Positions 7,760 to 15,275 of a DNA stretch of 21,085 nt are shown here, one piece after another. The stretch spans positions 1 to 21,085 of the forward strand of contig JAAZFS010000005.1 in the NCBI GenBank assembly GCA_012511615.1, read 5' to 3'. Numbering within the stretch: position 1 is the first letter of the stretch; each line of letters starts with the position of its first letter. This stretch comes from Elusimicrobiota bacterium. GTDB taxonomy: Bacteria; CG03; SLGR01. Position numbers and translations under genes: made by a program. The notes under the pieces were generated by a model. The model was not told the DNA's origin and made no database searches. It saw only the letters and a list, made by a program, of their open reading frames with translations.

Positions 7760-8832
7760 AAAATTCTTCCCGTAAAATCGGCATAGTCGCTGATGACTTA
7801 ACTGGAAGCGGAGATACAGGCCTACAGTTTGCCGACCGTGGACTGAATGTATACATATCGGTGGGGTTAGAAAAAATTGATTTTCCACCGGCCAGCGCAG
7901 AAGTCTGGGTGATAAATACAGGCTCAAGATTGCTCTCATCTGACGACGCCGTCCGGAATGTGAAAAAGGCCGTCGCTCTCTTAAAAGAATGGAAGGCCGA
8001 TTATTATTATAAAAAAATTGATTCTACTCTTAGAGGAAATCTTGGTGCAGAGCTAGAGGCTTTTATAGATGAACTTGACTTGGAAACTCTTCCCCTCTGT
8101 GCCGCCTTCCCAGAAATGGGCAGGAATACATTAGGGGGTGTACAATATGTCAACGGGGTTAGACTGGAAGAGACTTCTTATGCCTCAGATATAGCAAGTC
8201 CGGTTACTTCGTCTAAAATAGAGGATATTTTAAGTGAGCAGATGAGAAATACCACTCAGGTGAAGATACTTGATGCAAGTAGCCAAGATGACATAAAAAA
8301 ACTTGCGCTCTCAGAGTCAGGATACGCTTTTGCTGGAGCTGCCGCCTTGGCGGGCAGTCTTGCCGATATATGGATTAAAGATTTCAGCAGGCTTTCTCCA
8401 TTTACACCCCAGCCTGGACCGGTTATGATAGTTTCAGGTAGTCGTAATCCTGTATCTCTTGAACAAGCTCATTATTGGAAGTCCCTTGGTTTTCTCTACT
8501 TAGATTCAGCATCTGACAGGGAGTTTAATGAGGATAAAGATATTCTACTTACAACTCCCGAGGCCGAATCTGCCTCCGCCCTTAAAAAATTGGTCTCTTT
8601 AGCTGCTCGCCTATATTTATCGGGTAAGTGGCGAAATATTATATTAAATGGAGGTGAGACCGCATCGGGATTTATGAATGAAATAGCTATTAATAATTTG
8701 GAGTTAAAAAGATCTTTAATGCCGGGAATTGCTCTTACTCGATCTGGAGACTCATGTTTTGTTTTGAAGCCAGGCGGATATGGTTCTCTAGATACGATTA
8801 CGAAATTAGCGGATATGATTAGGGGGTCTTAA
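7741..8832 (+). CDS. Four-carbon acid sugar kinase (DUF1537/OtnK family), apparent ATT start
   Basis: This ~363-aa kinase belongs to the DUF1537 superfamily, whose members phosphorylate 3-oxo-tetronates or other four-carbon acid sugars using ATP. Conserved elements are the N-terminal KIGIVADDLTGSGDTGLQFA, KKIDSTLRGNLGAELEA, AAFPEMGRNT, VNGVRLEET, and the C-terminal nucleotide-domain MIVSGSRNPVSLEQ and LNGGETASGF. The first conventional start, GTG 7861, would delete the first motif. The frame is open back to TAG 7714-7716 with no ATG, GTG or TTG before 7861. AAAAGGAG (7726-7733) lies 7 nt before ATT 7741, the best start. ATA 7756, overlapping metG's stop as ATAA, is the alternative. It is followed 4 bases later by an OtnC-like aldolase, the usual partner. 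The substrate cannot be read from sequence. Confidence 0.85.
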   Translation: MSQETIKNSSRKIGIVADDLTGSGDTGLQFADRGLNVYISVGLEKIDFPPASAEVWVINTGSRLLSSDDAVRNVKKAVALLKEWKADYYYKKIDSTLRGNLGAELEAFIDELDLETLPLCAAFPEMGRNTLGGVQYVNGVRLEETSYASDIASPVTSSKIEDILSEQMRNTTQVKILDASSQDDIKKLALSESGYAFAGAAALAGSLADIWIKDFSRLSPFTPQPGPVMIVSGSRNPVSLEQAHYWKSLGFLYLDSASDREFNEDKDILLTTPEAESASALKKLVSLAARLYLSGKWRNIILNGGETASGFMNEIAINNLELKRSLMPGIALTRSGDSCFVLKPGGYGSLDTITKLADMIRGS

Positions 8833-8836
8833 GAAA

Positions 8837-9415
8837 TTGAACTTTCATAGGGAATTTAGCCGTTATGGGAAGATGCTCTTTCAGCAGGGCTTGATATCAG
8901 CAAGTGCGGGAAATTTAAGTTGCCGCAAGAGAGATAAAATGTATATTACAGCTTCGGGCTCGTTTCTGGGTGAACTAGATTACGGCGAGGTAGTTGAAGT
9001 TAGCTTAAGTGGCGCTAGAGAGTATCTATCTTTTGCTCAGGAATTACGAAGACCTTCGGTTGAGGCTGAGGTCCATAAAAGTATTTATCTTAATACTCCC
9101 CGCCTTGCGATTGCTCACGGTCATGCCCCCTATGCGCTTGCACTGGCTGCAAGTATTGATAATATTGTTTTTACTGATGCAGAAGGTCAGCTTCATCTGC
9201 CCAGTCTCCCAGTTCTTGAATTAAAGGACCCTATTGGTTCATCGGAAGCCGCTGAGCGACTTCCCAAGTATTTCACAAGTCCTGGAGCCGTCGTGATTAG
9301 GAATCACGGAGTTTTTGCTGCGGCAGATACACTTAAGGCTGCGGTTTCTCTTTTATCTACTGCTGAATTTTCATCAAAAATAATCTGTTTAGCGAAAGAT
9401 TTCAAAAGAGATTAG
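8837..9415 (+). CDS. Class II aldolase family protein, OtnC-like sugar-acid phosphate decarboxylase
   Basis: This 192-aa protein belongs to the class II aldolase/adducin family (FucA, AraD, OtnC). Visible elements are GNLSCRKRD (anion-binding loop), ITASGSFLG, the Glu of RRPSVEAEVH, the metal-binding HGH (in AIAHGHAPYA) and the third metal histidine in IRNHGVFAAA. These agree with a Zn-dependent C-C lyase. With a DUF1537 kinase immediately upstream, the likeliest role is decarboxylation/aldol cleavage of a 3-oxo-tetronate 4-phosphate to dihydroxyacetone phosphate; this is inference from OtnK-OtnC pairs. It is a little shorter than usual. The start is TTG with AGGGGG (8821-8826) upstream. A fuculose- or ribulose-phosphate aldolase cannot be excluded. 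Confidence 0.82.
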   Translation: MNFHREFSRYGKMLFQQGLISASAGNLSCRKRDKMYITASGSFLGELDYGEVVEVSLSGAREYLSFAQELRRPSVEAEVHKSIYLNTPRLAIAHGHAPYALALAASIDNIVFTDAEGQLHLPSLPVLELKDPIGSSEAAERLPKYFTSPGAVVIRNHGVFAAADTLKAAVSLLSTAEFSSKIICLAKDFKRD

Positions 9416-9454
9416 CCTGAAAGAAAAAATGAATTTTAAGGAGTTTTTATTATT

Positions 9455-9811
9455 ATGGATATTTTGATGGATCTTAATCCTACTATACTCTTTGCGGTTT
9501 TGGCACTTTTTTTTGCTCTTATTAATTTTCTCCTATGGGTAGTTGTCTTAAAAAATACGCCAAGGGGCAAGCAGGATATGTCAACTGCAAACAAAGGTCC
9601 TATTAGCGTTGATCCGGAATTAGGGAAAAAAATTGATAAACTTTTTGAAGAAGTAATCAGGATTGAGGACCAACTTTGGGGAGTTCTTGATAAAGTTCGG
9701 GTGGTTTCTGGCAATAAAAAAAGATTGGATAAGATAGAGCAACTTCTAGAAGATATAAAAAAGGATCATTCGATAAAGAACCTTCCGTCTAATCGCGAGA
9801 ATGAAACATAA
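9455..9811 (+). CDS. Small membrane-anchored coiled-coil protein, unknown function
   Basis: This 118-aa protein is not recognised. Residues ~9-31 form one hydrophobic helix (TILFAVLALFFALINFLLWV). A short basic linker (KNTPRGKQ) follows, then a charged helical segment from ~52 to the end (GKKIDKLFEEVIRIEDQLW, DKIEQLLEDIKKD) with heptad-like spacing of hydrophobics, suggesting a coiled coil. The positive-inside rule places the coiled coil in the cytoplasm. AAGGAG at 9437-9442 precedes ATG 9455 by 12 nt. It sits 39 bases after the aldolase gene and 65 before the GH57-like lipoprotein, so it could be in either transcription unit. Low-complexity membrane-plus-coil proteins are hard to assign; no catalytic residues are evident. 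Confidence 0.7.
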   Translation: MDILMDLNPTILFAVLALFFALINFLLWVVVLKNTPRGKQDMSTANKGPISVDPELGKKIDKLFEEVIRIEDQLWGVLDKVRVVSGNKKRLDKIEQLLEDIKKDHSIKNLPSNRENET

Positions 9812-9876
9812 GTAGTGCAAATCTTGTCAAATAATTCTAATAGGTTCACTTTCTTAAGAAGGAAAAAAGATAATAA

Positions 9877-12381
9877 ATGAAAGATTTTAAAAATATCATA
9901 GGCTTTCTTGGCCTAATAATAATTTTTATTATTTCGGGTTGCGCTAAGACGCCACTTGATACTATTCATATTCCAAAATTAGAGGATGATGCCTTAGTCG
10001 AAAACCTTCCGCGCTCCGAAAAGCTTTTTGGAATTTTTCTCTTAGACTTTAACGAAGAAAAAAACTCAGATGAGGATTTATATCGAAATATTCTTTCCGG
10101 TTGGCGGGATTTGATTGATGGGGTTTCAGAGAGCGGCATGCCTCTTGTTTTGGCTACCAGTAACTCATTTATTGGAAAGTTTTCATTGTTAGAAAAAGAT
10201 ACTATTTCATTTGGCGATATTATTGAAGAAAATCCAACCAATCTTCCAGATGAAGACCTTGAATACCTCGATGAAAAATATTCTCTAAATGAATCTAGCC
10301 GCACTGTTGTATATGGTCAGATTCAGGAAGTTTTATCTTGGTTGGGTGAATCCCTGAAAGAAGAAGAAATTGTAATTGACATCCTTGTTAGAGAAGAACC
10401 TGGTATTTCTGAGAAAGAAAGACTTATTTCATTTTTGAAAGATGAGATAATAGGTTTTAAGAAATATTTAAAGTTTGCTCTGGGCCAGGCGAACATAAGA
10501 CGTGCGGCAGTTTCACTTTCTGATGCCTATCTTCAGCTTATTTCGCCAGAAAGGGTTCGGACACAAGTATTGGAGGGCCTTCTAAGCTATAAAAACTTCA
10601 TTGGAGAGTTTCCCGAAGGATTTATACCGCGAGGGGGTTATCTTGACTCATCCAGTATCCCTCTAATTGAAAGTACCAGCCTCAGTTGGGTTGTCGCTTT
10701 AAGCAGTACAACTCTTGAAGAGAAAACCAATCCTCTTCTCATGCCTTATTCTAATCCTGATTCTTTGGATGCTGCCCAGGTATTGATAACTTCTGACCCT
10801 AGATATTTTACCGGTGGACTTCCGAAAGCGGAATTCGTCAATCTAGAGAAATATATTGAATCACAGTCATATATTTCAACCTCAACTGTTCAGATAAGCG
10901 ATTCAAGTTTTGAACCAAAAGATATGCCAATCAAGCCCACTTTTGAGAGTATTAAAAGATATCTTAGCGAAGCTAATGCCGCCATACAGGAGTATAGAAA
11001 TTCAGGAAGGGCCAGTGTCCGTGTTCTTAATACTGCCCTTAGACATTTGGCCTCAGCGGAGTCTGGTCGTTTTGCAGATGAACCAGAATATGAGCAAAAA
11101 TTTAGATTTGAATTAATTTCGCTATATAGAGCCATAGGAGATCAGCCTCCTCTTTACCTTTTTCTACACCTATCCGGTCATGCTGGGCAGATAATACCCG
11201 AAAAGCAGATTACAGGTATCCTGGATGTAGAAACCGATGGCATCATTAGTTTCAGAGAGTGGGATAAGGGGGCCTATCATACATTAAACAGTAGTTTTTC
11301 AGTAAACTGGGGTTATGACGGTAGCAACTTTTATGCAGGCCTGATTTCTACTAAACCTGTTTCAAATGTGAGACTTCTTTTGGGGCATATGGATTCGGCC
11401 GCAGCCGCTCTTTATCGGAGGGGAACTAATGAAAATCCAGTTGGTTTTCCGGTTTTCATAGAGGCCTACTGGAATTTGCGTTCCCCAAATCTTCTGGGCG
11501 TCTATCGTACTACAGGAGGTGAAAACTGGGAGAGGATAACTCATCTAACTACTGCCGGATATTCCGAAGGTGTTTTAGAGATGGCACTCCCTCTTAGATA
11601 CCTTAACCTTAGTCCAGAAAGAAACATATTCATGAAATTTATAATAGATGATGAGGTTTTTCCCGAGACTGGAATTTTCGAGGTTCCATCTCCAGAAGTA
11701 GTCCGGACGAGCGGAATAATCGCGCAAATTGACCCTGCTGGCGATAATAACGGCCCCGGTAATTACAATATACCTGAGGAGTACTCTGATAGTAAGGGAA
11801 ATTTTGATTTTAGAGGGATTGATGTATATGAGCGTGGAGGCGATAAGGTTATTTCTCTTGAATTTTCCTCTCTCCAGAATCCCTTGGAAGCTCCTTTTGG
11901 TTTCAGTCCACAGATAATAGATGTCTATATAGATGTGAATGGGCGTATAGGTCTTGGAAGTACTGCACTTCTGGAAGGAAGGAGAGCCTATACAGTACCA
12001 GAAGACGCTTGGGAATACGCCGTCAGTATTAGCGGTTGGGAGAAAGGTATATACAATGCAGCCGGTCAGCTTCTTGGCGAACCCGATATCAGCGTCAATT
12101 CTTTTTCAAGAACCATAAATATATTTATAAGTGATTCGATTATACCAGCCCCGGTAGAAAACTGGGGGGTAATCCCCATACTGATTCCGGGAGACGAAAA
12201 AGGAAAACTTACAAATATAATGCCAATTGACTCCGGAGAAGAGTATTATACTGGAAGAAGTGCTGCATCAGATCCTAATATTTTTGATTTGATTCTGCCG
12301 ACAGGACACTCTCAGACGAGAATCCTGAGAGCCGGCCGGCGGGGAGGCTCGGTGGAAATCCCAGCACTTCGCGTGAGATAA
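9877..12381 (+). CDS. Lipoprotein: degenerate GH57-like protein with glucodextranase C-type module
   Basis: This 834-aa lipoprotein has an n-region MKDFKNI, a hydrophobic stretch and lipobox IISGC (lipidated Cys ~22). Several segments follow the layout of GH57 amylopullulanase-type enzymes. GFIPRGGYLDSSSIPLIE (~248-265) aligns in position with the catalytic GxWPxE...S.e..L block. AESGRFADEPEYEQKFRFEL (~392-411) parallels the WYGDDH..E.fD.lFR segment, followed by LYRAIGDQPP. Finally IISFREWDKGAY (~457-468) parallels the DG....EW..AG linker. The catalytic Glu/Asp and the aromatic/His positions of that layout are not present, so hydrolase activity looks lost. Residues ~612-800 (DPAGDNNGPGNY, FDFRGIDVYE, FGFSPQIIDVYID) match the C-terminal SLH-like/DOMON-type module of glucodextranase. 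The role is inferred to be glycan binding or periplasmic/outer-membrane scaffolding. Remote homology was read by eye. Confidence 0.65.
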   Translation: MKDFKNIIGFLGLIIIFIISGCAKTPLDTIHIPKLEDDALVENLPRSEKLFGIFLLDFNEEKNSDEDLYRNILSGWRDLIDGVSESGMPLVLATSNSFIGKFSLLEKDTISFGDIIEENPTNLPDEDLEYLDEKYSLNESSRTVVYGQIQEVLSWLGESLKEEEIVIDILVREEPGISEKERLISFLKDEIIGFKKYLKFALGQANIRRAAVSLSDAYLQLISPERVRTQVLEGLLSYKNFIGEFPEGFIPRGGYLDSSSIPLIESTSLSWVVALSSTTLEEKTNPLLMPYSNPDSLDAAQVLITSDPRYFTGGLPKAEFVNLEKYIESQSYISTSTVQISDSSFEPKDMPIKPTFESIKRYLSEANAAIQEYRNSGRASVRVLNTALRHLASAESGRFADEPEYEQKFRFELISLYRAIGDQPPLYLFLHLSGHAGQIIPEKQITGILDVETDGIISFREWDKGAYHTLNSSFSVNWGYDGSNFYAGLISTKPVSNVRLLLGHMDSAAAALYRRGTNENPVGFPVFIEAYWNLRSPNLLGVYRTTGGENWERITHLTTAGYSEGVLEMALPLRYLNLSPERNIFMKFIIDDEVFPETGIFEVPSPEVVRTSGIIAQIDPAGDNNGPGNYNIPEEYSDSKGNFDFRGIDVYERGGDKVISLEFSSLQNPLEAPFGFSPQIIDVYIDVNGRIGLGSTALLEGRRAYTVPEDAWEYAVSISGWEKGIYNAAGQLLGEPDISVNSFSRTINIFISDSIIPAPVENWGVIPILIPGDEKGKLTNIMPIDSGEEYYTGRSAASDPNIFDLILPTGHSQTRILRAGRRGGSVEIPALRVR

Positions 12382-12384
12382 ATT

Positions 12385-12414
12385 TGACATTAGTATTGGT
12401 TTCGAACATTAATA
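12385..12414 (+). promoter_or_regulatory. Probable sigma70-type promoter before HEAT-repeat gene
   Basis: A perfect -35 TTGACA (12385-12390) is followed after 18 nt by ATTAAT (12409-12414), a 4/6 match to TATAAT. It lies 4 nt after the lipoprotein stop and 35-65 nt before ATG 12449. It would start the HEAT-htrA unit. The -35 is convincing; the -10 position is less certain. Confidence 0.45.
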
Positions 12415-12448
12415 TGGTAGATTTAAATCAATTAAATTGGAGGAAAAA

Positions 12449-13381
12449 ATGAAAAAAATAATGATGATTTTTTTAATGGGTGGGGTTTTAATCAGCCCAC
12501 CTGCTCTCCGTGCAGCGGATTATTTCAGCATGCTTCAGAGTACGGTACCTTCAGTCAGAAGAGATGCGGTTAACAAAATTGGATCTGAAAGAAATCCAGA
12601 ATGGATTGATCGGCTTGGTGGAATTCTCAGAGGTGATGGGAATTTTACCGTTAGGGCCGCAGCTGCCGAAGCGCTCGGAAATATCCGAAGCCGCGCTGCT
12701 GCACCTCACCTGATAGCGGGCTTAAAAGATAAAGAAAGAAACGTTAAGGCTTCTGTGCTTGTTTCTATGGGATACATAAGGTCGAGTGAGACTGTGGATC
12801 CCCTGATAAAATTTGCCAAGGCAGAAAAGGATGAAGGTTTGAAAGTGTCCGCCCTAAATGTTCTTGGGGTAATAGGGGACCCGGCCGCTCTTGGTATCTT
12901 GCATGATTCTCTTTCTTCCTCTTCTACTCCTAGAGTTAGGCAGATTGCAGCTCAGTCCTTGGGAAGATTAAGAAATGAAGAATCCGTCAAGGCACTTGTA
13001 GGAGTAATTGGTGATAAGGATAAAAACTTGAGGCTTCAAGCCGCCCGTGCTCTTGGGGAAATTGGAAGTTCTGAAGCTCTCAAACCGCTTAGTAGGCAGT
13101 TAGGCCGGGAGTCTGACACTGAGGTGCTTGTGGCCTTGGCTCATGCCCTAGGACAGCTTGGCAATCAGGACGGTCTTGATATAGTTCTAAATGCGACCCG
13201 GTCTGATAATAATAGTCTTAAACGAAGTGCTCTTCGCGCCTTGGGAGCAATCGGGGCTCAGACCCCAGCAGTAGAAAGCGCAATACTTGAAGCTATGCGG
13301 AATGAAAATCCTGCTGTGCAGAGAGATGCTGAAATTGCCGCTTCTTTTCTAAACATAGATTTGCCGTTTTCAGCTGAATAA
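12449..13381 (+). CDS. Secreted HEAT-repeat (PBS-lyase type) protein
   Basis: This 310-aa protein has a Sec signal peptide (MKKIMMIFLMGGVLISPPALRAA, cleavage near ALRAA). About eight HEAT/PBS-lyase-like helical repeats of ~31 residues follow, with the recurring pattern VR..AA.ALG.i....a...L...l.D. Examples are VRAAAAEALGNI, VKASVLVSMGYI, VRQIAAQSLGRL, LRLQAARALGEI and LKRSALRALGAI. Such solenoids are protein-interaction scaffolds; the export signal places it in the periplasm. ATG 12449 is chosen over TTG 12437 because GGAGG (12439-12443) lies 5 nt before it. It is separated from both neighbours and has its own likely promoter. It is followed at 115 nt by HtrA, so a shared envelope-stress role is possible but not shown. 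Confidence 0.85.
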   Translation: MKKIMMIFLMGGVLISPPALRAADYFSMLQSTVPSVRRDAVNKIGSERNPEWIDRLGGILRGDGNFTVRAAAAEALGNIRSRAAAPHLIAGLKDKERNVKASVLVSMGYIRSSETVDPLIKFAKAEKDEGLKVSALNVLGVIGDPAALGILHDSLSSSSTPRVRQIAAQSLGRLRNEESVKALVGVIGDKDKNLRLQAARALGEIGSSEALKPLSRQLGRESDTEVLVALAHALGQLGNQDGLDIVLNATRSDNNSLKRSALRALGAIGAQTPAVESAILEAMRNENPAVQRDAEIAASFLNIDLPFSAE

Positions 13382-13417
13382 TCTGGGCGACTCTTAGTTT
13401 AAATTTTGTAGTTTATG

Positions 13418-13452
13418 CTATCCATTTAAGTTAAATTAATTCTTATGGATAG
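13418..13452. repeat. Inverted repeat upstream of htrA
   Basis: CTATCCAT (13418-13425) and ATGGATAG (13445-13452) are perfect 8-bp complements separated by a 19-nt A/T-rich loop that itself contains TTAA steps. It lies between the HEAT gene stop and the htrA Shine-Dalgarno site (13481). It could be an operator or an RNA hairpin. No T-run follows, so it is not a normal intrinsic terminator. Confidence 0.55.
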
Positions 13453-13495
13453 TTCTAGCAGGACGTAAAGAAAAAAGTTAAAGGAGTGATTTATT

Positions 13496-15034
13496 ATGGA
13501 TAGGAAAACCCTACTTGCAGTTATCCTGATAATTGGAGGTGGGATGCTTCTTTCTCATTATAGTTATGTCTTTGAGAAAGAACCGGTTTGCGCACCTCCG
13601 GTTATTTTGCAGGAGCCGGCCTATATCCCTTCGGCTGATATTTCTGCGCCTTCTCCTGGGAATAATAATTCATTTGCTGATGTTGTGCAGATTATTGAAC
13701 CTGCACTTGTAAATATTTCAGCGGTTCACATAGTGGAGGTTAAATCTCCCTTTTATCAGTTTTATTTTGGTGATCCTTTTGAAGATTTCTTTGATTTTTT
13801 CGGTCAGCGGCCCCGGCGCCAGGAGCCCAAGCCTGAAGTAGAGCAGAGAAGACAAGAGGGCACAGGGTCAGGCTTTATCGTAGGTGCCGAGGGTTATGTT
13901 TTAACCAACCATCATGTAATAAGAGGAGCCGATGAGCTAAAAGTTACCACCCACGACGGTAAAGTTTATGAGGCCGAACTGGTAGGGGAAGACCCTATGA
14001 CAGATTTGGCAGTAATAAAAATCAAATCCAAAAGGCGTTTTAATGCCTTGAAACTGGGGAAATCCGATAGCATGCGTATTGGCGACTGGGTGATAGCAGC
14101 TGGTAGCCCCTTTGGTCTTAATCAGACTTTTACTGTTGGAATAATCAGTGCCTTGAGGCAGGATGTCCAAGTAGAAAATGTAAATTATAGAAACATGATT
14201 CAGACCGACGCCGCAATAAACCGCGGAAACTCCGGAGGTCCACTTGTGAATCTTAAGGGCGAGGTAATTGGAATTAATTCTGCCATATTTGCACCGACGG
14301 GAGTTTTTGCAGGGATAGGTTTTGCCATTCCGATTGATGAGGCCATGCTGATTCTTGATGAATTGATAGAAAAGGGCCGTGTAGTCCGTGGTTGGTTGGG
14401 GGTTGAGATAGCTGATGTTGATGATGCTATCAAAAAACAGTTCTCACTGGATACTGATAAGGGAGTTCTCATAAATCGTGTTGTAGAGGATGCTGCCGCT
14501 GATAAGGCTGGGTTAAAGCGGGGGGATATAATAATCAGCTTTAACGGAGAAGTAGTAGAGGGAACTAGGGACCTTCAAAAGAAAGTATCTTCCACAAAAC
14601 CCAAAACAAAAGTTTCTCTTGAGATAGTCAGGTCCGGTGAAAAAGAAGTCCTTGAAGTGACGCTTGGCGAACTCACCGAAGAAACACCTCTTTTATCCAG
14701 CACTGAGTCTTCAGTGAAAGATTCTGATCCAGATGCTCCCGCTACATCGAAGTGGCTAGGGATAAGTGTTTCAGAAATAACAGGCCTTGTAAAGGAAAGG
14801 TATTCTATATCTTCAAATGAGGGTGTGGTAGTTACCGATATTAATCCAAAAGAAGAGGGCTACAGCATAGGCTTGAGGGTAGGGGATTTAATTTTGGAGT
14901 TTAACCGTAAGTCTATCGCAAGTGTGGACGACTTTGAAAAAGCTGTAAGTTCAGCTTCACTTAAAGAGGGAGTAGTCCTGGATATAGTAAGAAGCGGTCG
15001 CCCCCTCTACATATCCTATCATAAGGCCCACTGA
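13496..15034 (+). CDS. htrA: Periplasmic serine protease, HtrA/DegP family
   Basis: This 512-aa envelope quality-control protease/chaperone has an N-terminal hydrophobic anchor or signal (LLAVILIIGGGMLLS). The trypsin-like domain carries the full triad: H140 in LTNHHVI, D170 in MTDLAVIKI and S246 in NRGNSGGPL. An LA-loop-like segment rich in Phe and Arg/Gln precedes it (FFDFFGQRPRRQEP). Two PDZ domains follow: PDZ1 ~300-390 (GWLGVEIADV, KAGLKRGDIIISFNG) and PDZ2 ~420-500 (WLGISVSEIT, YSIGLRVGDLILEFN). The domain order and length match DegP/DegQ. The start has AAGGAG (13481-13486), 9 nt before ATG. An inverted repeat upstream may be regulatory. No cleavable-signal AxA is obvious, so it may stay anchored to the inner membrane. 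Confidence 0.95.
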   Translation: MDRKTLLAVILIIGGGMLLSHYSYVFEKEPVCAPPVILQEPAYIPSADISAPSPGNNNSFADVVQIIEPALVNISAVHIVEVKSPFYQFYFGDPFEDFFDFFGQRPRRQEPKPEVEQRRQEGTGSGFIVGAEGYVLTNHHVIRGADELKVTTHDGKVYEAELVGEDPMTDLAVIKIKSKRRFNALKLGKSDSMRIGDWVIAAGSPFGLNQTFTVGIISALRQDVQVENVNYRNMIQTDAAINRGNSGGPLVNLKGEVIGINSAIFAPTGVFAGIGFAIPIDEAMLILDELIEKGRVVRGWLGVEIADVDDAIKKQFSLDTDKGVLINRVVEDAAADKAGLKRGDIIISFNGEVVEGTRDLQKKVSSTKPKTKVSLEIVRSGEKEVLEVTLGELTEETPLLSSTESSVKDSDPDAPATSKWLGISVSEITGLVKERYSISSNEGVVVTDINPKEEGYSIGLRVGDLILEFNRKSIASVDDFEKAVSSASLKEGVVLDIVRSGRPLYISYHKAH

Positions 15035-15275
15035 CGAGATAAATAGCCGGCTGTGCTGGTATGATTTAGTACCCGTTTGAGTTTTATAGGAAATTTTCAA
15101 AAATCCCATCGGATTGGCTAAAGCATTTTACAGGCTTGAAAGTTATAGAAAGTTTCTATGGGAAAAATTTCTGCGGAAAAACTTCAGCAGAAAAATTTGT
15201 AAATTTAAATAAATTGGAACTTTCGCTATAGCTATAGAGTAGCCAAGGTTAAGTACTGTAGTAAATATAAAAAAC
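15035..15275. other. Longest intergenic region (241 nt), AT-rich
   Basis: No protein-like reading frame is seen here. The first part holds a weak 5-bp hairpin (CCGGC 15047-15051 with GCTGG 15055-15059, one G-U pair) with no T-run. The middle holds the 14-nt tandem repeats listed separately. The last part has the perfect palindrome GCTATAGC (15225-15232), followed by a partial repeat TATAG and then the A-rich leader of the methyltransferase gene, which lacks a Shine-Dalgarno site. A -35-like TTGGAA (15214-15219) is visible but has no well-spaced -10. Confidence 0.5.
15147..15202. repeat. Imperfect 14-nt tandem repeats, four units
   Basis: Consecutive 14-nt units read AGAAAGTTTCTATG (15147-15160), GGAAAAATTTCTGC (15161-15174), GGAAAAACTTCAGC (15175-15188) and AGAAAAATTTGTAA (15189-15202). 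Units 2 and 3 differ at two positions; the outer two are more diverged. Unit 1 contains a perfect dyad, TAGAAA-G-TTTCTA, and TTTCTGC (15168-15174) can pair with GCAGAAA (15187-15193). The spacing is close to 1.3 helical turns. It may be a multi-site operator upstream of the methyltransferase/uvrD/mfd block, or a decayed simple repeat. Confidence 0.5.

Noticed and set aside
9824..9841. Promoter before the lipoprotein gene (TTGTCA...)
   Set aside because: No -10-like hexamer lies at 16-19 nt from the -35-like element.
9966..10304. 112-aa minus-strand open frame inside the GH57-like lipoprotein
   Set aside because: The opposite strand has a lipobox protein with coherent domains. This frame is Ser/Arg-rich shadow sequence.
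15047..15059. Possible terminator after htrA (CCGGC-TGT-GCTGG)
   Set aside because: The stem is only 5 bp with a G-U pair, and no T-run follows.
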